The notes under the pieces are model-generated. The model was given only the letters and a program-made list of their open reading frames with translations, ran no database searches and was not told the origin of the DNA. Below, one piece after another: positions 54,125 to 63,107 of a DNA stretch of 64,000 bases; position 1 is the first letter of the stretch; every line of letters begins with the position of its first letter. The DNA is from CAZOOK01 sp964581385 (lineage in GTDB: Bacteria > Pseudomonadota > Gammaproteobacteria > Nevskiales > Nevskiaceae), in assembly GCA_964581385.1 (NCBI GenBank), contig CAZOOK010000015.1:69596-133595 (forward strand), given 5' to 3'. The position numbers and the translations under genes were made by a program.

Positions 54125-54156
54125 TTGTAGGCCGCCCCTGCCTGACTGGCCTACAA
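54125..54156. repeat. 9-bp inverted repeat in the candidate oriT
   Basis: TTGTAGGCC (54125-54133) and GGCCTACAA (54148-54156) around 14 bases. Relaxase and accessory-protein binding sites of MOB-F oriTs have this form. It lies about 230 bases before the TrwA-like gene. Confidence 0.6.
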
Positions 54157-54385
54157 ATGGACCACACTGTAAGGGCGACTCCAAATAGTTCAATGACTTA
54201 CAAATCCGGCTCTAATTCGGACTGAGGCAAGGCTTTACAAGCGCAAACGCCTAGTGCATGTTATCTCTCGTAGTGCTTTTTATCGCAGGAGTGCGGGCTC
54301 CGGCGAGGCGAGAACTACGGCCATTTCTAACAGGATTTGGTCATTTGTCCGCAGCGCTGTTGCGCACGGATCGCCGAGAATTAAA

Positions 54386-54688
54386 ATGCCCGTCATCCGC
54401 GTTCGCGTCTCCGAAGGCGTCATCGAATCCATCCGTCAGTACGCTCGCTCCCAAAAGATTCCTCACCTTTCAACCGCGCTCAAGAAGCTGGTCGATCTCA
54501 GCCTTGAGGCCGAGGCTACCCGGCAGGACATCGACACCGTTATCCGCCGCCAGCAGGGCCTTGCCTACCTGCTCAGTGAGGTCCTGGTGATCAATCGGCT
54601 GATCCTCGACGGACGCACGCGCGAGAGTCATCTGCGCGTCAAAGAGCTGACCGGCGAGGTCTTCCAACAGCTGCTGAAGCAGAGCTGA
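54386..54688 (+). CDS. TrwA-like relaxosome accessory protein
   Basis: The protein has 100 residues from the ATG at 54386; the longer open frame has no coding look before it. The N-terminal strand MPVIRVRVSEGVIESIRQYA and the following helix fit a ribbon-helix-helix DNA-binding domain. A C-terminal helical part would mediate oligomerisation. The position directly before the coupling-protein and relaxase genes equals that of trwA in R388, which binds oriT and represses the operon. Function is assigned by fold and gene order. Confidence 0.75.
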   Translation: MPVIRVRVSEGVIESIRQYARSQKIPHLSTALKKLVDLSLEAEATRQDIDTVIRRQQGLAYLLSEVLVINRLILDGRTRESHLRVKELTGEVFQQLLKQS

Positions 54689-54698
54689 GGCGCGTGCC

Positions 54699-56705
54699 AT
54701 GAAAGGCCTACAAAACTCCGCGATCGGCGATTTCACACGGGGCGGACAGACGGTTTTGATGTTTGTCCGCATGATCGGCGAGGTGCTGCAGCAGTTCACG
54801 CGCTACGTCGTTCTGGTCTATTTCCTAACGACGTTTTCGTTATTTTGGATGCGAACGAAGCCCTACGACCGCTATCTGGCGGTGCAGTATGTCCGGGCCA
54901 CGGTGGCCACCGCCGTCTTCGATAACGGCGCCAGCGTGACGACCATCCAAGACCCCTGGGATCGCACGGTGCCGGTGCGCCTGGACGATCTCTACGCCGC
55001 TCCGTTTATGAAGCAGACCGTGGTCAGTCTGCTACGGACCTGGATTGCCTGCATGATCGTTTCGGTCACGATCGCACTGTCGATCCTTGTTTTTTTGTTT
55101 GGCGGCATGTGGCGGTTTGGCCGTTCCCAGCGGCGCGAGCAACTGCTGCGCGGAAGCGTGATCGCCGAGACTAAAGACGTGCGTGAGGCTTTGTGCAGCG
55201 CCGGGATGGCCAGCGACCTGACACTGGCCGGCGTACCCCTGGTTAAGGGCAGCGAGACCCAGCATATCCTGATCACCGGCTCCCCCGGAACCGGCAAGAC
55301 GACCGTCCTTTATGAACTGCTGCGGTTGATCCGGCAGCGCGGCGATCGCGTCATCTGTTACAGCCCGTCTGGCGATTTCATCAGCACCTTTTATCGCGAA
55401 AAAAAGGATCTGCTTCTGAACCCATTCGATTCGCGCTGCCCATCCTGGGACCCGTGGCTGGAATGTCCACGTGACTACCACTTCGACATGCTCGCCGGCG
55501 CCCTGGTCCCCAATGGCCGAGCCACCGATCCCCTGTGGGAAAAGGCGGCCCGCGTCGTTATTTCAAGTCTGCTCAAGCGCGTCGGGACTTACGATAAACG
55601 AAGCATCGGGCACTTCCTTCATTTGCTCTCGGAAGTCGATTTGCCGGTGCTCGCTCAGTTTCTCGAAGGCACTCCCGCCTATGCCTTGATGAGTCCGGCG
55701 GCGGCACGGACCGCGCAGGGTATCCGCATTACGGCGACCGCGGCGGCACAGGGATTGAGGCACCTGCCGGAGCAAGGCCCACCGTTCAACTTGCGCGAAT
55801 GGGTGCTCAAGGAGAGCCGCGACCAGTGGGTGTTTTTGAACGCCACCGCCGACCAACGCGATGCGGCGCGACCGCTCCTGTCGGCCTGGTTGGAAGTGTT
55901 TACGAATAGCATCCTGAGCCTGCCGGAAGATCGCCAGCGGCGAATCTGGCTGATTATCGACGAGTTGCCGTCGCTGCACCGCATCCCTTCCCTGCCCGCC
56001 TTTCTGGCCGAAAGCCGCAAGTTTGGCGGCTGCGGAGTGATCGCGTTCCAGATGATTTCACAGCTGCGTGAGATCTACGACAAGGAAGGCGCCGACACCC
56101 TGACTGGGCTCTGCGCAACCTGGGTTTGTATGCGGCAAAACGATCCGCCCACCGCCGAATGGACCTCAAAAAGCTTCGGCGAGGCGGAGATTCTCGAACA
56201 CGCCGAGAACCTCAGCTACGGCTCGCATGAGATGCGCGACGGCGTTTCGCTGCAGCAGAATCGGAAGATGCGAGCCCTGCTGCTGGCCTCGGAAGTGCGC
56301 AATCTCGACGATCTCGAAGGCTACGTCCGGCTGCGTGGAAAGATCGACGGCGGGTCCCTGCCGGTGGCTCATTTCAAGATCGACCGACCGGCGATTCGGA
56401 AAGTGGCCGACACGTTCAAACCCGCGCCAATCGCAGCACGAAAGTCTCCGCTGATTCCGCTCACCGCCGATCGGCCCGCAATTCCGAACGAACAGGGCGT
56501 CATCGAAATCGCTCATGAAACTCCCGCCGGGAGCGTTGCGCCGGGCGGCTATCAGACGGTGGTTACTGTCACCTTTCCGCCGGTGGAACACACCGATTCC
56601 GCCAAGGTCACTGTTGACTCTACTAATAAGGACACTGACACCGAAGACGGTTTCGATCGCGTCGGACAAATCGAGATTCCGACCATCCCGCGTACGCGAG
56701 CGTAG
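54699..56705 (+). CDS. Type IV coupling protein (TraD/TrwB family)
   Basis: The protein has 668 residues. Two N-terminal transmembrane segments (near FTRYVVLVYFLTTFSLFWM and CMIVSVTIALSILVFLFGG) precede the ATPase with Walker A GSPGTGKTT near residue 194 and Walker B WLIIDELPSLHRIP. Coupling proteins form a hexameric ring at the inner membrane and pass the relaxase-DNA complex to the secretion channel. The gene follows the TrwA-like gene after ten bases and precedes the relaxase gene by 15. The C-terminal 100 residues are disordered and poorly conserved. Confidence 0.93.
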   Translation: MKGLQNSAIGDFTRGGQTVLMFVRMIGEVLQQFTRYVVLVYFLTTFSLFWMRTKPYDRYLAVQYVRATVATAVFDNGASVTTIQDPWDRTVPVRLDDLYAAPFMKQTVVSLLRTWIACMIVSVTIALSILVFLFGGMWRFGRSQRREQLLRGSVIAETKDVREALCSAGMASDLTLAGVPLVKGSETQHILITGSPGTGKTTVLYELLRLIRQRGDRVICYSPSGDFISTFYREKKDLLLNPFDSRCPSWDPWLECPRDYHFDMLAGALVPNGRATDPLWEKAARVVISSLLKRVGTYDKRSIGHFLHLLSEVDLPVLAQFLEGTPAYALMSPAAARTAQGIRITATAAAQGLRHLPEQGPPFNLREWVLKESRDQWVFLNATADQRDAARPLLSAWLEVFTNSILSLPEDRQRRIWLIIDELPSLHRIPSLPAFLAESRKFGGCGVIAFQMISQLREIYDKEGADTLTGLCATWVCMRQNDPPTAEWTSKSFGEAEILEHAENLSYGSHEMRDGVSLQQNRKMRALLLASEVRNLDDLEGYVRLRGKIDGGSLPVAHFKIDRPAIRKVADTFKPAPIAARKSPLIPLTADRPAIPNEQGVIEIAHETPAGSVAPGGYQTVVTVTFPPVEHTDSAKVTVDSTNKDTDTEDGFDRVGQIEIPTIPRTRA

Positions 56706-56720
56706 CCGGAGATATCCCGA

Positions 56721-59700
56721 ATGCTCAGCATCAGCAAGGTGAAGTCCTCGGCACAGGCCGTCAGTTACTACGAAAAGGACGATTACTATCGCGGCGAGGA
56801 CGGTGCCGTCTCCGGCCAGGGTCAGTGGTTCGGGCGCGGTGCCGAGCGGCTGGAACTGAGCGGCAGCGTCGATCACGACACGTTCAAGGACCTGCTGGAA
56901 GGGCGTCTTCCGAACGGCCAGGAACTCGGGTCCCACCAAGACGGTCAGCGCGTCCATACGCCGGGCTGGGACATGACATTTTCGGCACCCAAGAGCGTGT
57001 CGATCCTCATTGAAGCTGGCGGCGACGAACGCCTGGAAACGGCGCATCGTGAAGCGGCCAGGACCGCAATGCGCTGGGTCGAAGACAACCTCGCGACCTA
57101 CCGGCAACGGGAATTTCTCGGCCGTTCGCTGAACAAATCGCACAATCTGGTGACTGCGGAATTCAATCATCACACGTCCCGTGAGCAGGATCCGCAGCGG
57201 CATACGCACTATGTCGTTCTGAACATGACCACGCGTGAGGACGGATACTGGGTTTCGCTACATTCAAAGCCGCTGTACGAATACAAGATGGCGGCCGGCA
57301 ATATCTATCGCGCCGAGCTGGCAGCACAAATTCAAACCCTGGGCTACGAGATCAAGCGGCTCGATTCAAGTGGATTGTTTGAGATCAATGCGGTACCAGA
57401 CACGGTACGCGAGGCGTTCCAGACCCGCCGCGAGCAGATTAAGGAGGCGATGAAAGAGCGCGGGCTGGAAACGGCTGAGGACGCAGCCGTGGCCGCGATC
57501 ATGACGCGCAAAAGCAAACGCAGCGTGGACCTTGATGCGCTGCGCGACGAGTGGAAAGACAAAGGACAGAGGCTTGGACTGGATGTTGATGACACGGTCA
57601 AGACGGCCCGAACGGCGGGCGACCAAACGCCGACCGCGCCCTTCCGTCTGGATCGCGCGATTCATAAAGCGGTGGATCGTTTGTCGGAAGCCGAGGCGGT
57701 GTTTTCGCATGCCGAACTGCTGCGCTGGTCGCTGGCGGCGGGCATGGGCCGCGCCCGCGTAACGGAGATCACCGCCGAGATCGAGCGCTGGCAAAATCGA
57801 AACGATCTGCAGGCCGCGCGGCTGCCGAATGGCCAGAAAGCGTGGACGACGATGCGCGCCAAGGAACAGGAGCGGCGAATCTTCGAGCAGCTCGATAACG
57901 GCAAAGGCGACGTGAAAGCGATCTATCGCAGCAAGGACCCTGCCTTGCAATTGGAATCAAGCGGACTGACCCAGGGGCAGCAGGCGGCCGTGCATCTGAT
58001 CGCCACGACTAAAGATCGGTTCGTCGGTGTCCAGGGACGCGCCGGTACCGGCAAGACCACCATGCTCAAGACCACGCGTGAGCTGCTCGATGCGCGCGGA
58101 TACCAGCTCGTCGGCATGGCGCAAAACAGTGACGCTGCACGCAAGATGCAGGAGGCCAGCGGGATCCCGTCGAGTACCCTGCAGAAACATCTGGGCCGTG
58201 TTCGGCGCGATCTGAATGCGATACGCGACGCCGGCGCCTGGAAGGCAAGTTTGATCCAGGCCAAGTACGAAAAGCAGGTCTGGATCGTGGACGAAGCCAG
58301 CCAGAACGGTGTGTCTGAACTGCGTTCCCTAAGCTTTGCGGCCGGCCGGCTGGGCGCGCGCGTAGTCCTGGTCGGCGACACCCAGCAGACCGCGGCCATC
58401 GGTGCCGGCAAGCCGTTTGGACTCATGCTCGATCATGGCATGGCGCACGTATACATGACCGAGAATCTGCGTCAGAAAGATGCGACGCAGCGCCTGGCAG
58501 TCCAGCAAACCTATGACCGCAATATCGATGGGGCTATGACAACGCTCAACGACCGCATCCGGGTGATCCCAGAGGCGGACGCACGGCTTTATACAATCAT
58601 TTCGGAATGGAAGAAGCTGGGCCCGGAACGTGAGAACAGCTATGTATTGACCGCGCGCAATCGCGAAAAAACTCAACTGAACGAGGGCATGCGGCGGGTC
58701 CTGCGCGCGGAAGGAAAGCTCGCCGACGAAGTCATGTTGCCACGTTTGATGCGGGTATTCAGCCGTCACGTCGACCGATCTGACGCGGGCTTTTATCAGC
58801 TCGACGATCACGTTCGGTTTCCACGTGAGCTGTCGTCTCTCGGGGTCGAAGCCGGGCAGTATTGGCGGGTCACCTCCGTCGATAAGAAGCAGAACGTCGT
58901 GACCCTTGCCACGACGCTGAAAGAAGGCGTCGTATCGATCCAGTGGAATCCGGAAAAGATCGCCGGGAAAGGGGTTCGGGCGGTGGAATTATTCCGGCCG
59001 CGGCCGGAAACCCTGGCGCCCGGCGAATCCATCCGCTGGACCCGGAACAGCCGTGAGGTCGACGAAAACAACCCCGGAATTCACCTGACCAATGGCCAGC
59101 GATTGTCGGTCGTATCGGTTGCTGACGGGATCGTCGAGGCCGAAACCGAGTTCGGACAAAAGCTGTCGATCGATACCACGCGTGAGCGCGGACAGCACTG
59201 GGATCACGCCTATGCGACGACGGTTTATTCGTCGCAAGGTGGAACCAAAGCCACCGTTTTAGTGAATGCAGAGGCCGGCGCCGGAGAGCTGTTTAACCAG
59301 AAAGCCTTTCTGGTCGCGATCACCCGCCAGGAGGCGTCCCTGCACCTGTTCGCGGACGATCTCGATAAATTCCGCGATAACGTCAAGACCCATCTCGGCG
59401 ACAAAACCAGTGCGCTGGAAGGCAAGCAGGCGCTGGCGGAAGAGCACCGCGACGAGCTGATCCAGCAGACCCTTGCCAAACTGGAAGCGGCGTTTCATTC
59501 CGTCGAACAGGAACAGCAGCGCGCAAAAGAGAAGGAGAAAGCGGAAGCGAAAGAAGCCGAACGCCAGAAGGCGATCGACGCCGGCCGCCGCGGCTTGCGC
59601 GACCTCGGCCGGGTGAGCGAGGCGACGCGCGGCGATCGCCAGCAACGCGAACTTCTGATCGGCGCTCCGGACCCAAACAAAGAGCTTGATCTCGCGCGGC

Positions 59701-59732
59701 AATACGAACAATCGAAGGACCTCGAACTATGA
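56721..59732 (+). CDS. MOB-F conjugative relaxase-helicase (TrwC/TraI family)
   Basis: The protein has 1003 residues. The relaxase domain has the paired tyrosines SYYEKDDYY (16-17 and 22-23) and the metal-binding histidines H150, H161 and H163 (RHTHYVVLNM), the same positions as in TrwC of R388. The helicase half has GRAGTGKTTML near residue 439, WIVDEASQNGV, VLVGDTQQTAAIGAG and the late TTVYSSQGGTKATVLVN. It nicks oriT, stays bound to the 5' end and unwinds the transferred strand. The C-terminal 100 residues are charged coiled coil. The enzyme looks complete, so the element should be at least mobilisable; no type IV secretion genes are in the window. Confidence 0.96.
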   Translation: MLSISKVKSSAQAVSYYEKDDYYRGEDGAVSGQGQWFGRGAERLELSGSVDHDTFKDLLEGRLPNGQELGSHQDGQRVHTPGWDMTFSAPKSVSILIEAGGDERLETAHREAARTAMRWVEDNLATYRQREFLGRSLNKSHNLVTAEFNHHTSREQDPQRHTHYVVLNMTTREDGYWVSLHSKPLYEYKMAAGNIYRAELAAQIQTLGYEIKRLDSSGLFEINAVPDTVREAFQTRREQIKEAMKERGLETAEDAAVAAIMTRKSKRSVDLDALRDEWKDKGQRLGLDVDDTVKTARTAGDQTPTAPFRLDRAIHKAVDRLSEAEAVFSHAELLRWSLAAGMGRARVTEITAEIERWQNRNDLQAARLPNGQKAWTTMRAKEQERRIFEQLDNGKGDVKAIYRSKDPALQLESSGLTQGQQAAVHLIATTKDRFVGVQGRAGTGKTTMLKTTRELLDARGYQLVGMAQNSDAARKMQEASGIPSSTLQKHLGRVRRDLNAIRDAGAWKASLIQAKYEKQVWIVDEASQNGVSELRSLSFAAGRLGARVVLVGDTQQTAAIGAGKPFGLMLDHGMAHVYMTENLRQKDATQRLAVQQTYDRNIDGAMTTLNDRIRVIPEADARLYTIISEWKKLGPERENSYVLTARNREKTQLNEGMRRVLRAEGKLADEVMLPRLMRVFSRHVDRSDAGFYQLDDHVRFPRELSSLGVEAGQYWRVTSVDKKQNVVTLATTLKEGVVSIQWNPEKIAGKGVRAVELFRPRPETLAPGESIRWTRNSREVDENNPGIHLTNGQRLSVVSVADGIVEAETEFGQKLSIDTTRERGQHWDHAYATTVYSSQGGTKATVLVNAEAGAGELFNQKAFLVAITRQEASLHLFADDLDKFRDNVKTHLGDKTSALEGKQALAEEHRDELIQQTLAKLEAAFHSVEQEQQRAKEKEKAEAKEAERQKAIDAGRRGLRDLGRVSEATRGDRQQRELLIGAPDPNKELDLARQYEQSKDLEL

Positions 59733-59766
59733 AATTGATCGCTTTCCGCACCGTGACAGAACGGCT

Positions 59767-60549
59767 ATGAACTTCCAACCACGAATGGTGCTCAAATCCA
59801 GTGTGCTCGCGGCCGCCGCGATGCTGCCCATAACCGCCTGGAGCTGGGGACAGGAAGGACATCGCGTCGTAGCCCTGATCGCCGAATCGAAGCTGACGCC
59901 GGCGGCGCAGCTGGAAGTAAACCGATTGCTCTCCTTGATGCCCGGCGCGACGCTCGATTCGGTCGCCAGCTGGGCGGACGAGCACAAATCGCCGGCCACC
60001 AAGGCCTGGCATTACGTGAATTTTCCGCGTGGGGATTGCCACTACGACGCGGAGCGCGACTGTCCGGACGGCGAGTGCGTGGTGGCGGCCATCCAGCGAG
60101 AAAGCCAGATCCTCGCGTCACGCGCTTCCGATGAAAAACGGCTGCATGCCTTGCTGTACTTAGATCACCTTGTTGGCGACAGTCAGCAACCATTGCACGC
60201 TGGGTTCGGAGATGACAAAGGCGGCAATGCCTTTCAGGTGAGGTGGGACGGACGGGGCACGAATTTGCATCACGTGTGGGACGACAGTCTGATCGAAGCG
60301 ATCGATCCGGATGCCGAATCGCTGGCACGCACGCTGGAGCGTGAAGCGCCGATCGGTAGCTACGTACAGAGCGCCGATCCGGTGCAGTGGGTCGAGGAAG
60401 GCTGTCGAATCGCCTCTCAGGACGGCTTTTATCCATCGAACCGGAAGATTGGGCTGATCTATCTGCTGGGCTGGCGCAATACCGTCAAGTCGCGCCTGCA
60501 GATCGGTGGCGAGCGATTGGCTGAGTTGCTGAACAGCGAACTAAAATAA
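59767..60549 (+). CDS. S1/P1-type single-strand nuclease, secreted
   Basis: The protein has 260 residues from the ATG at 59767. A signal peptide (VLAAAAMLPITAWS) is followed by the mature N-terminal Trp and WGQEGHRVVALIAE. The zinc-ligand segments are visible: LLYLDHLVGDSQQPLHAG, GGNAFQVRWDG and NLHHVWDDSLIEAI. S1/P1 nucleases cut single-stranded DNA and RNA, here in the periplasm or outside. The gene follows the relaxase gene by 34 bases on the same strand. Whether it serves transfer or nutrient scavenging is open. Confidence 0.92.
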   Translation: MNFQPRMVLKSSVLAAAAMLPITAWSWGQEGHRVVALIAESKLTPAAQLEVNRLLSLMPGATLDSVASWADEHKSPATKAWHYVNFPRGDCHYDAERDCPDGECVVAAIQRESQILASRASDEKRLHALLYLDHLVGDSQQPLHAGFGDDKGGNAFQVRWDGRGTNLHHVWDDSLIEAIDPDAESLARTLEREAPIGSYVQSADPVQWVEEGCRIASQDGFYPSNRKIGLIYLLGWRNTVKSRLQIGGERLAELLNSELK

Positions 60550-60716
60550 ACGGTCAATTTCCGGATGCGGCGTATTGATCAAAAAATAGTCATCGGACCG
60601 AATGGCAAGCCGGAGTACAGTTGTAGACGTTTCTTCACAGACTTATTCACAGCACCAGTGGATAATTACTTCGTACTTGTTCACCATCGTCAAGCAATCT
60701 TCCAATCTTCTCAACA

Positions 60717-61313
60717 ATGACCACCAATTTCGTCCTCGTAGACTTCGAGAATGTGCAGCCGAGCAATGTCGGTGCGCTCACGGGTACCGACAAGCGGGTC
60801 AAGGTCTTCGTTGGCGCCGGTCAAACTAAGGTGCCGCTGGAGCTTGCCCGCGCGCTACAGGGGCTGGGGGACAAAGCCGAATACATCCAGGTCTCCGGCA
60901 ACGGCAGCAATGCCTTGGACTTCCACATCGCTTTCTACATCGGCAAGCTCGTCGGCGAGCATCCGGGCGCGTCGTTCCATATCGTGTCGAAAGACACCGG
61001 TTTCGATCCGCTTATCAAGCACCTCTCCGGTCTCACGATCGACTGCAAACGCACGTCGGCGTTTGGCGATGTGTCGCCCCCGGTTCGCATCAGCAACTCA
61101 AAGCCACTGACCGAGCGCGTGGATGCCATCGTGGAGAACCTGACAAAGCGGAAGTCCGGTAGACCACGCACATTGAAGACGCTCGTCAGTAGCATCAAGG
61201 CGCTGTTCGTCAACAAAGTGACCGACGACGAGGCTGCCGGCTTCGTGAAACAACTTGAGGAGCGAAAGGTAGTCCTCATTACAGACGGCAAGGTCAGTTA
61301 TCAACTGCCATGA
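60717..61313 (+). CDS. PIN/NYN-like domain protein
   Basis: The protein has 198 residues. Acidic residues of a PIN-like nuclease fold appear in FVLVDFENVQPSNV, NGSNALDFHIAFYIGKL and HIVSKDTGFDPLIKHL. The last 60 residues form a separate helical region (TLVSSIKALFVNKVTDDEAA) that may bind RNA or a partner. PIN/NYN proteins are commonly RNases. The stop codon overlaps an ATG of a short open frame, which appears to be a truncated partner gene. Confidence 0.8.
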   Translation: MTTNFVLVDFENVQPSNVGALTGTDKRVKVFVGAGQTKVPLELARALQGLGDKAEYIQVSGNGSNALDFHIAFYIGKLVGEHPGASFHIVSKDTGFDPLIKHLSGLTIDCKRTSAFGDVSPPVRISNSKPLTERVDAIVENLTKRKSGRPRTLKTLVSSIKALFVNKVTDDEAAGFVKQLEERKVVLITDGKVSYQLP

Positions 61314-61423
61314 GAAAGCGCGAGCCGATTCTGTGGAAGGTCAACTGCATGGAGAATGCGTTTCCTGGCAAGTGGCAGCGCTGGTACCCTATGCGGTCAG
61401 TGCGACAAGAAGGCGTTGGATAA
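61310..61423 (+). pseudogene. Truncated gene start coupled to the PIN/NYN gene
   Basis: A 37-residue frame starts in the ATGA overlap with the preceding gene and begins MRKREPILWKVNCMENAFPG then KWQRWYPM before an early stop. The opening resembles an uncharacterised family I know only vaguely (VNCME and PGxWQRW), and is too short to be complete. The DNA up to 61680 contains no intact gene; short in-frame bits such as GELIVRFNSARLWKDYP suggest eroded coding sequence. Confidence 0.4.
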
Positions 61424-61687
61424 ACACGTTCATGAATGGAATGAGCTTACTGAAAAGGCAGCCTAGAACCGCGATCAACAAGGACGATCTTGGTCCAGCC
61501 CAAACCGGTCGCTCACGAGTGGCCGCTTTCGAGAGACGAAACTGGGTGAATTGATTGTGCGGTTCAATTCGGCCAGATTGTGGAAGGATTACCCTTAGAT
61601 CAACGCTTTGCGCATGAACCGATTTGGGAAAACCACCGAAATGCAGCAATTAATTGCCGCAATTGATCCGTTCTATTAGCGTTAGCC

Positions 61688-62062
61688 ATGATGAACCTCG
61701 GCTACCTTGAGAACTTTAAGGGCGACAATATCGTTCTTCTGTCTGGTGCGGCAGAAGATATCAAGCTGTTGTCGTCTAAACTCGCTGAGTTTGTTAAATC
61801 AGGTGAGTCTGAGTGGCCAATCCATCCCATTGCGTCAATATCAGTGACACATTCACTGAAGCTTTGGGCATCACGTGGTGGCACTGGCGTTGGTTTTCGC
61901 TGGCTGTGTTCCGCTGAAGAGTTCCCTACTATTCAAGAAAAGCTGGAGCCATTGGCCAACGGGGGAGCCGGTCACCAATACTTTCCCTTGAGCCGTTCAT
62001 CTGCTGAGCTGATGGTCTCAGTTGGCGAGTACGATGCAGATTGGTGGAAACATCATGGCTAA
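61688..62062 (+). CDS. Integron-cassette-type gene, unknown function
   Basis: The protein has 124 residues starting MMNLGYLENFKGDNIVLLSG. No family is recognised. The stop codon lies inside the first core site of the attC that follows, the usual arrangement in integron cassettes. A matching core sequence (GCGTTAGCC, 61679-61687) stands directly before the ATG. Cassette boundaries would be 61682-62143. Less GC-rich than the conjugation genes, as is normal for cassettes of diverse origin. Confidence 0.7.
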   Translation: MMNLGYLENFKGDNIVLLSGAAEDIKLLSSKLAEFVKSGESEWPIHPIASISVTHSLKLWASRGGTGVGFRWLCSAEEFPTIQEKLEPLANGGAGHQYFPLSRSSAELMVSVGEYDADWWKHHG

Positions 62063-62149
62063 CACGTCGCTCAAGCTGACGGCCCATCCGAGCGCGTTTG
62101 TGCTCGGACGGTTTCGCGTTTTGGGCCGCAGCTTCGCTTTGCGTTAGCT
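62057..62149 (+). other. Integron attC recombination site
   Basis: The two ends GGCTAACAC and GCGTTAGC are complementary core sites. Inside, AAGCTGaCGGCCCA pairs with TGGGCCGCAGCTT, leaving one unpaired base in the first arm, the extrahelical base that sets recombination direction. A short central stem (CCGAGC/GCTCGG) completes the fold. About 91 bases long. No integron integrase gene is in the window. Confidence 0.85.
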
Positions 62150-62168
62150 CTACAAAGGAGAGCACATA

Positions 62169-62852
62169 GTGCGCCCTCGCGTATCCATGCATGCGCTGTT
62201 CGTCGCAATGGCGGTCTGTTCGGGAGAGAGCTTCGGAGACGGACAGCAAACGGTGCGTATCACACAGCCTGAAATGACGAAGATGACTGAGGAGCAGAGC
62301 TTTGCGTTGCTCATGGACAAATCCGCCAAGTGGGAAACCGCAACATTGGGTTCATGGAAATGCTCCGCATCAAGCACGAATCTTGACTCAATGTTGATTT
62401 GCCAGAAAGGAGATCGGATCGTGTTCGTTGGCAGTGACCTTTCAACCGGCTTTTCCGTGGCGGTTCCACTCACTGCGGAAAAGAAGCTACAAAATGGAAA
62501 AAGCAGCTTTCTGACCTTGGTTGACCATAAGAATGGCGGCGTCTTCGATAAGCTCGAATACGATGGCATTTCGAAACAGGGAGATGTAATCAGGCATGTC
62601 GTAGATGAGAATTTAGATGGCTTTATCGATCTCGAACGGGACGCTCAGAAAGGAACGACATCGGTATTAATTGATGGTGCATGGGTGCAGCTTGAATATG
62701 GGGGAAGAGATGAGAATGGTCTGGTAATCTACAAAGCAAACATCGGCGGCTCCATGAAGCGTGTAATCTTCAAGACGTACCCATATCAGGTCGTTGACCT
62801 TCCTGTGCAGCAACGTGTGCCCCCTTCATCCACTAAAGATGGCAAGCCTTGA
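62169..62852 (+). CDS. Probable exported protein, cassette-type gene
   Basis: The protein has 227 residues with a GTG start at 62169, 20 bases after the attC site; an internal ATG at 62187 is an alternative. A short hydrophobic N-terminal segment (MHALFVAMAVCSGESFG) could be a signal peptide. The remainder is beta-rich with FDKLEYDGISKQGDVIRHVV and ENLDGFIDLERDAQ, a pattern resembling EF-hand-like DxDxDG loops only loosely. No family is recognised. It directly follows the attC and is probably the second cassette, but no attC is found after it. Confidence 0.6.
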   Translation: MRPRVSMHALFVAMAVCSGESFGDGQQTVRITQPEMTKMTEEQSFALLMDKSAKWETATLGSWKCSASSTNLDSMLICQKGDRIVFVGSDLSTGFSVAVPLTAEKKLQNGKSSFLTLVDHKNGGVFDKLEYDGISKQGDVIRHVVDENLDGFIDLERDAQKGTTSVLIDGAWVQLEYGGRDENGLVIYKANIGGSMKRVIFKTYPYQVVDLPVQQRVPPSSTKDGKP

Positions 62853-62862
62853 GTGTTATTGA

Positions 62863-63090
62863 GCGCAGAGCTATCTGAACATCTACAAGAAGAAAGCCAA
62901 ACTAAAGTCACTGCTCGCACTTTGCTTTACGGAGGATGCGGAGACCTATCACCATTGGCGAATCTTTGCGCCCGGCTCCGGCGGTGTGTGTGTGATTTTC
63001 AAGAGGACTGCGATTGATGAAGTGGTCAAGAAAGAGCCCGATGCCATTCTAAGAAAGGTCCGTTACGAATGTCAGCTCCCGAGCAAGTAG
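62863..63090 (+). pseudogene. C-terminal fragment of a DUF2971-like protein
   Basis: An open frame without a start, preceded by an in-frame stop (62860-62862), reads SYLNIYKKKAKLKSLLALCF, then YHHWRIFAPGSGGVCVIFKR, then ILRKVRYECQLPSK. The HWRIFAPGSGGVCVIF part matches the WSHYGDQHRGICIGF position of DUF2971 proteins such as that at 7685. The N-terminal half is missing. It overlaps the long open frame of the next gene at 63069-63090, another reason to start that gene later. Confidence 0.5.
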
Positions 63091-63107
63091 TTTTTAATCC
63101 GATTAGT

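Larger units (their letters stand above)
53656..54385. other. Candidate oriT / regulatory region (no genes)
   Basis: This 730-base stretch has no convincing gene and is bordered by a leftward RHH-like gene and the rightward trwA-trwB-trwC-like operon, the place where MOB-F elements carry oriT. It contains several inverted repeats: AAAATAAATGG/CCATTTATTTT (53752-53787), AACACGTGTT (53834-53843), CCCACGC-cct-GCGTGGG (54027-54043) and TTGTAGGCC/GGCCTACAA (54125-54156). I cannot point to the nic site. Confidence 0.5.
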
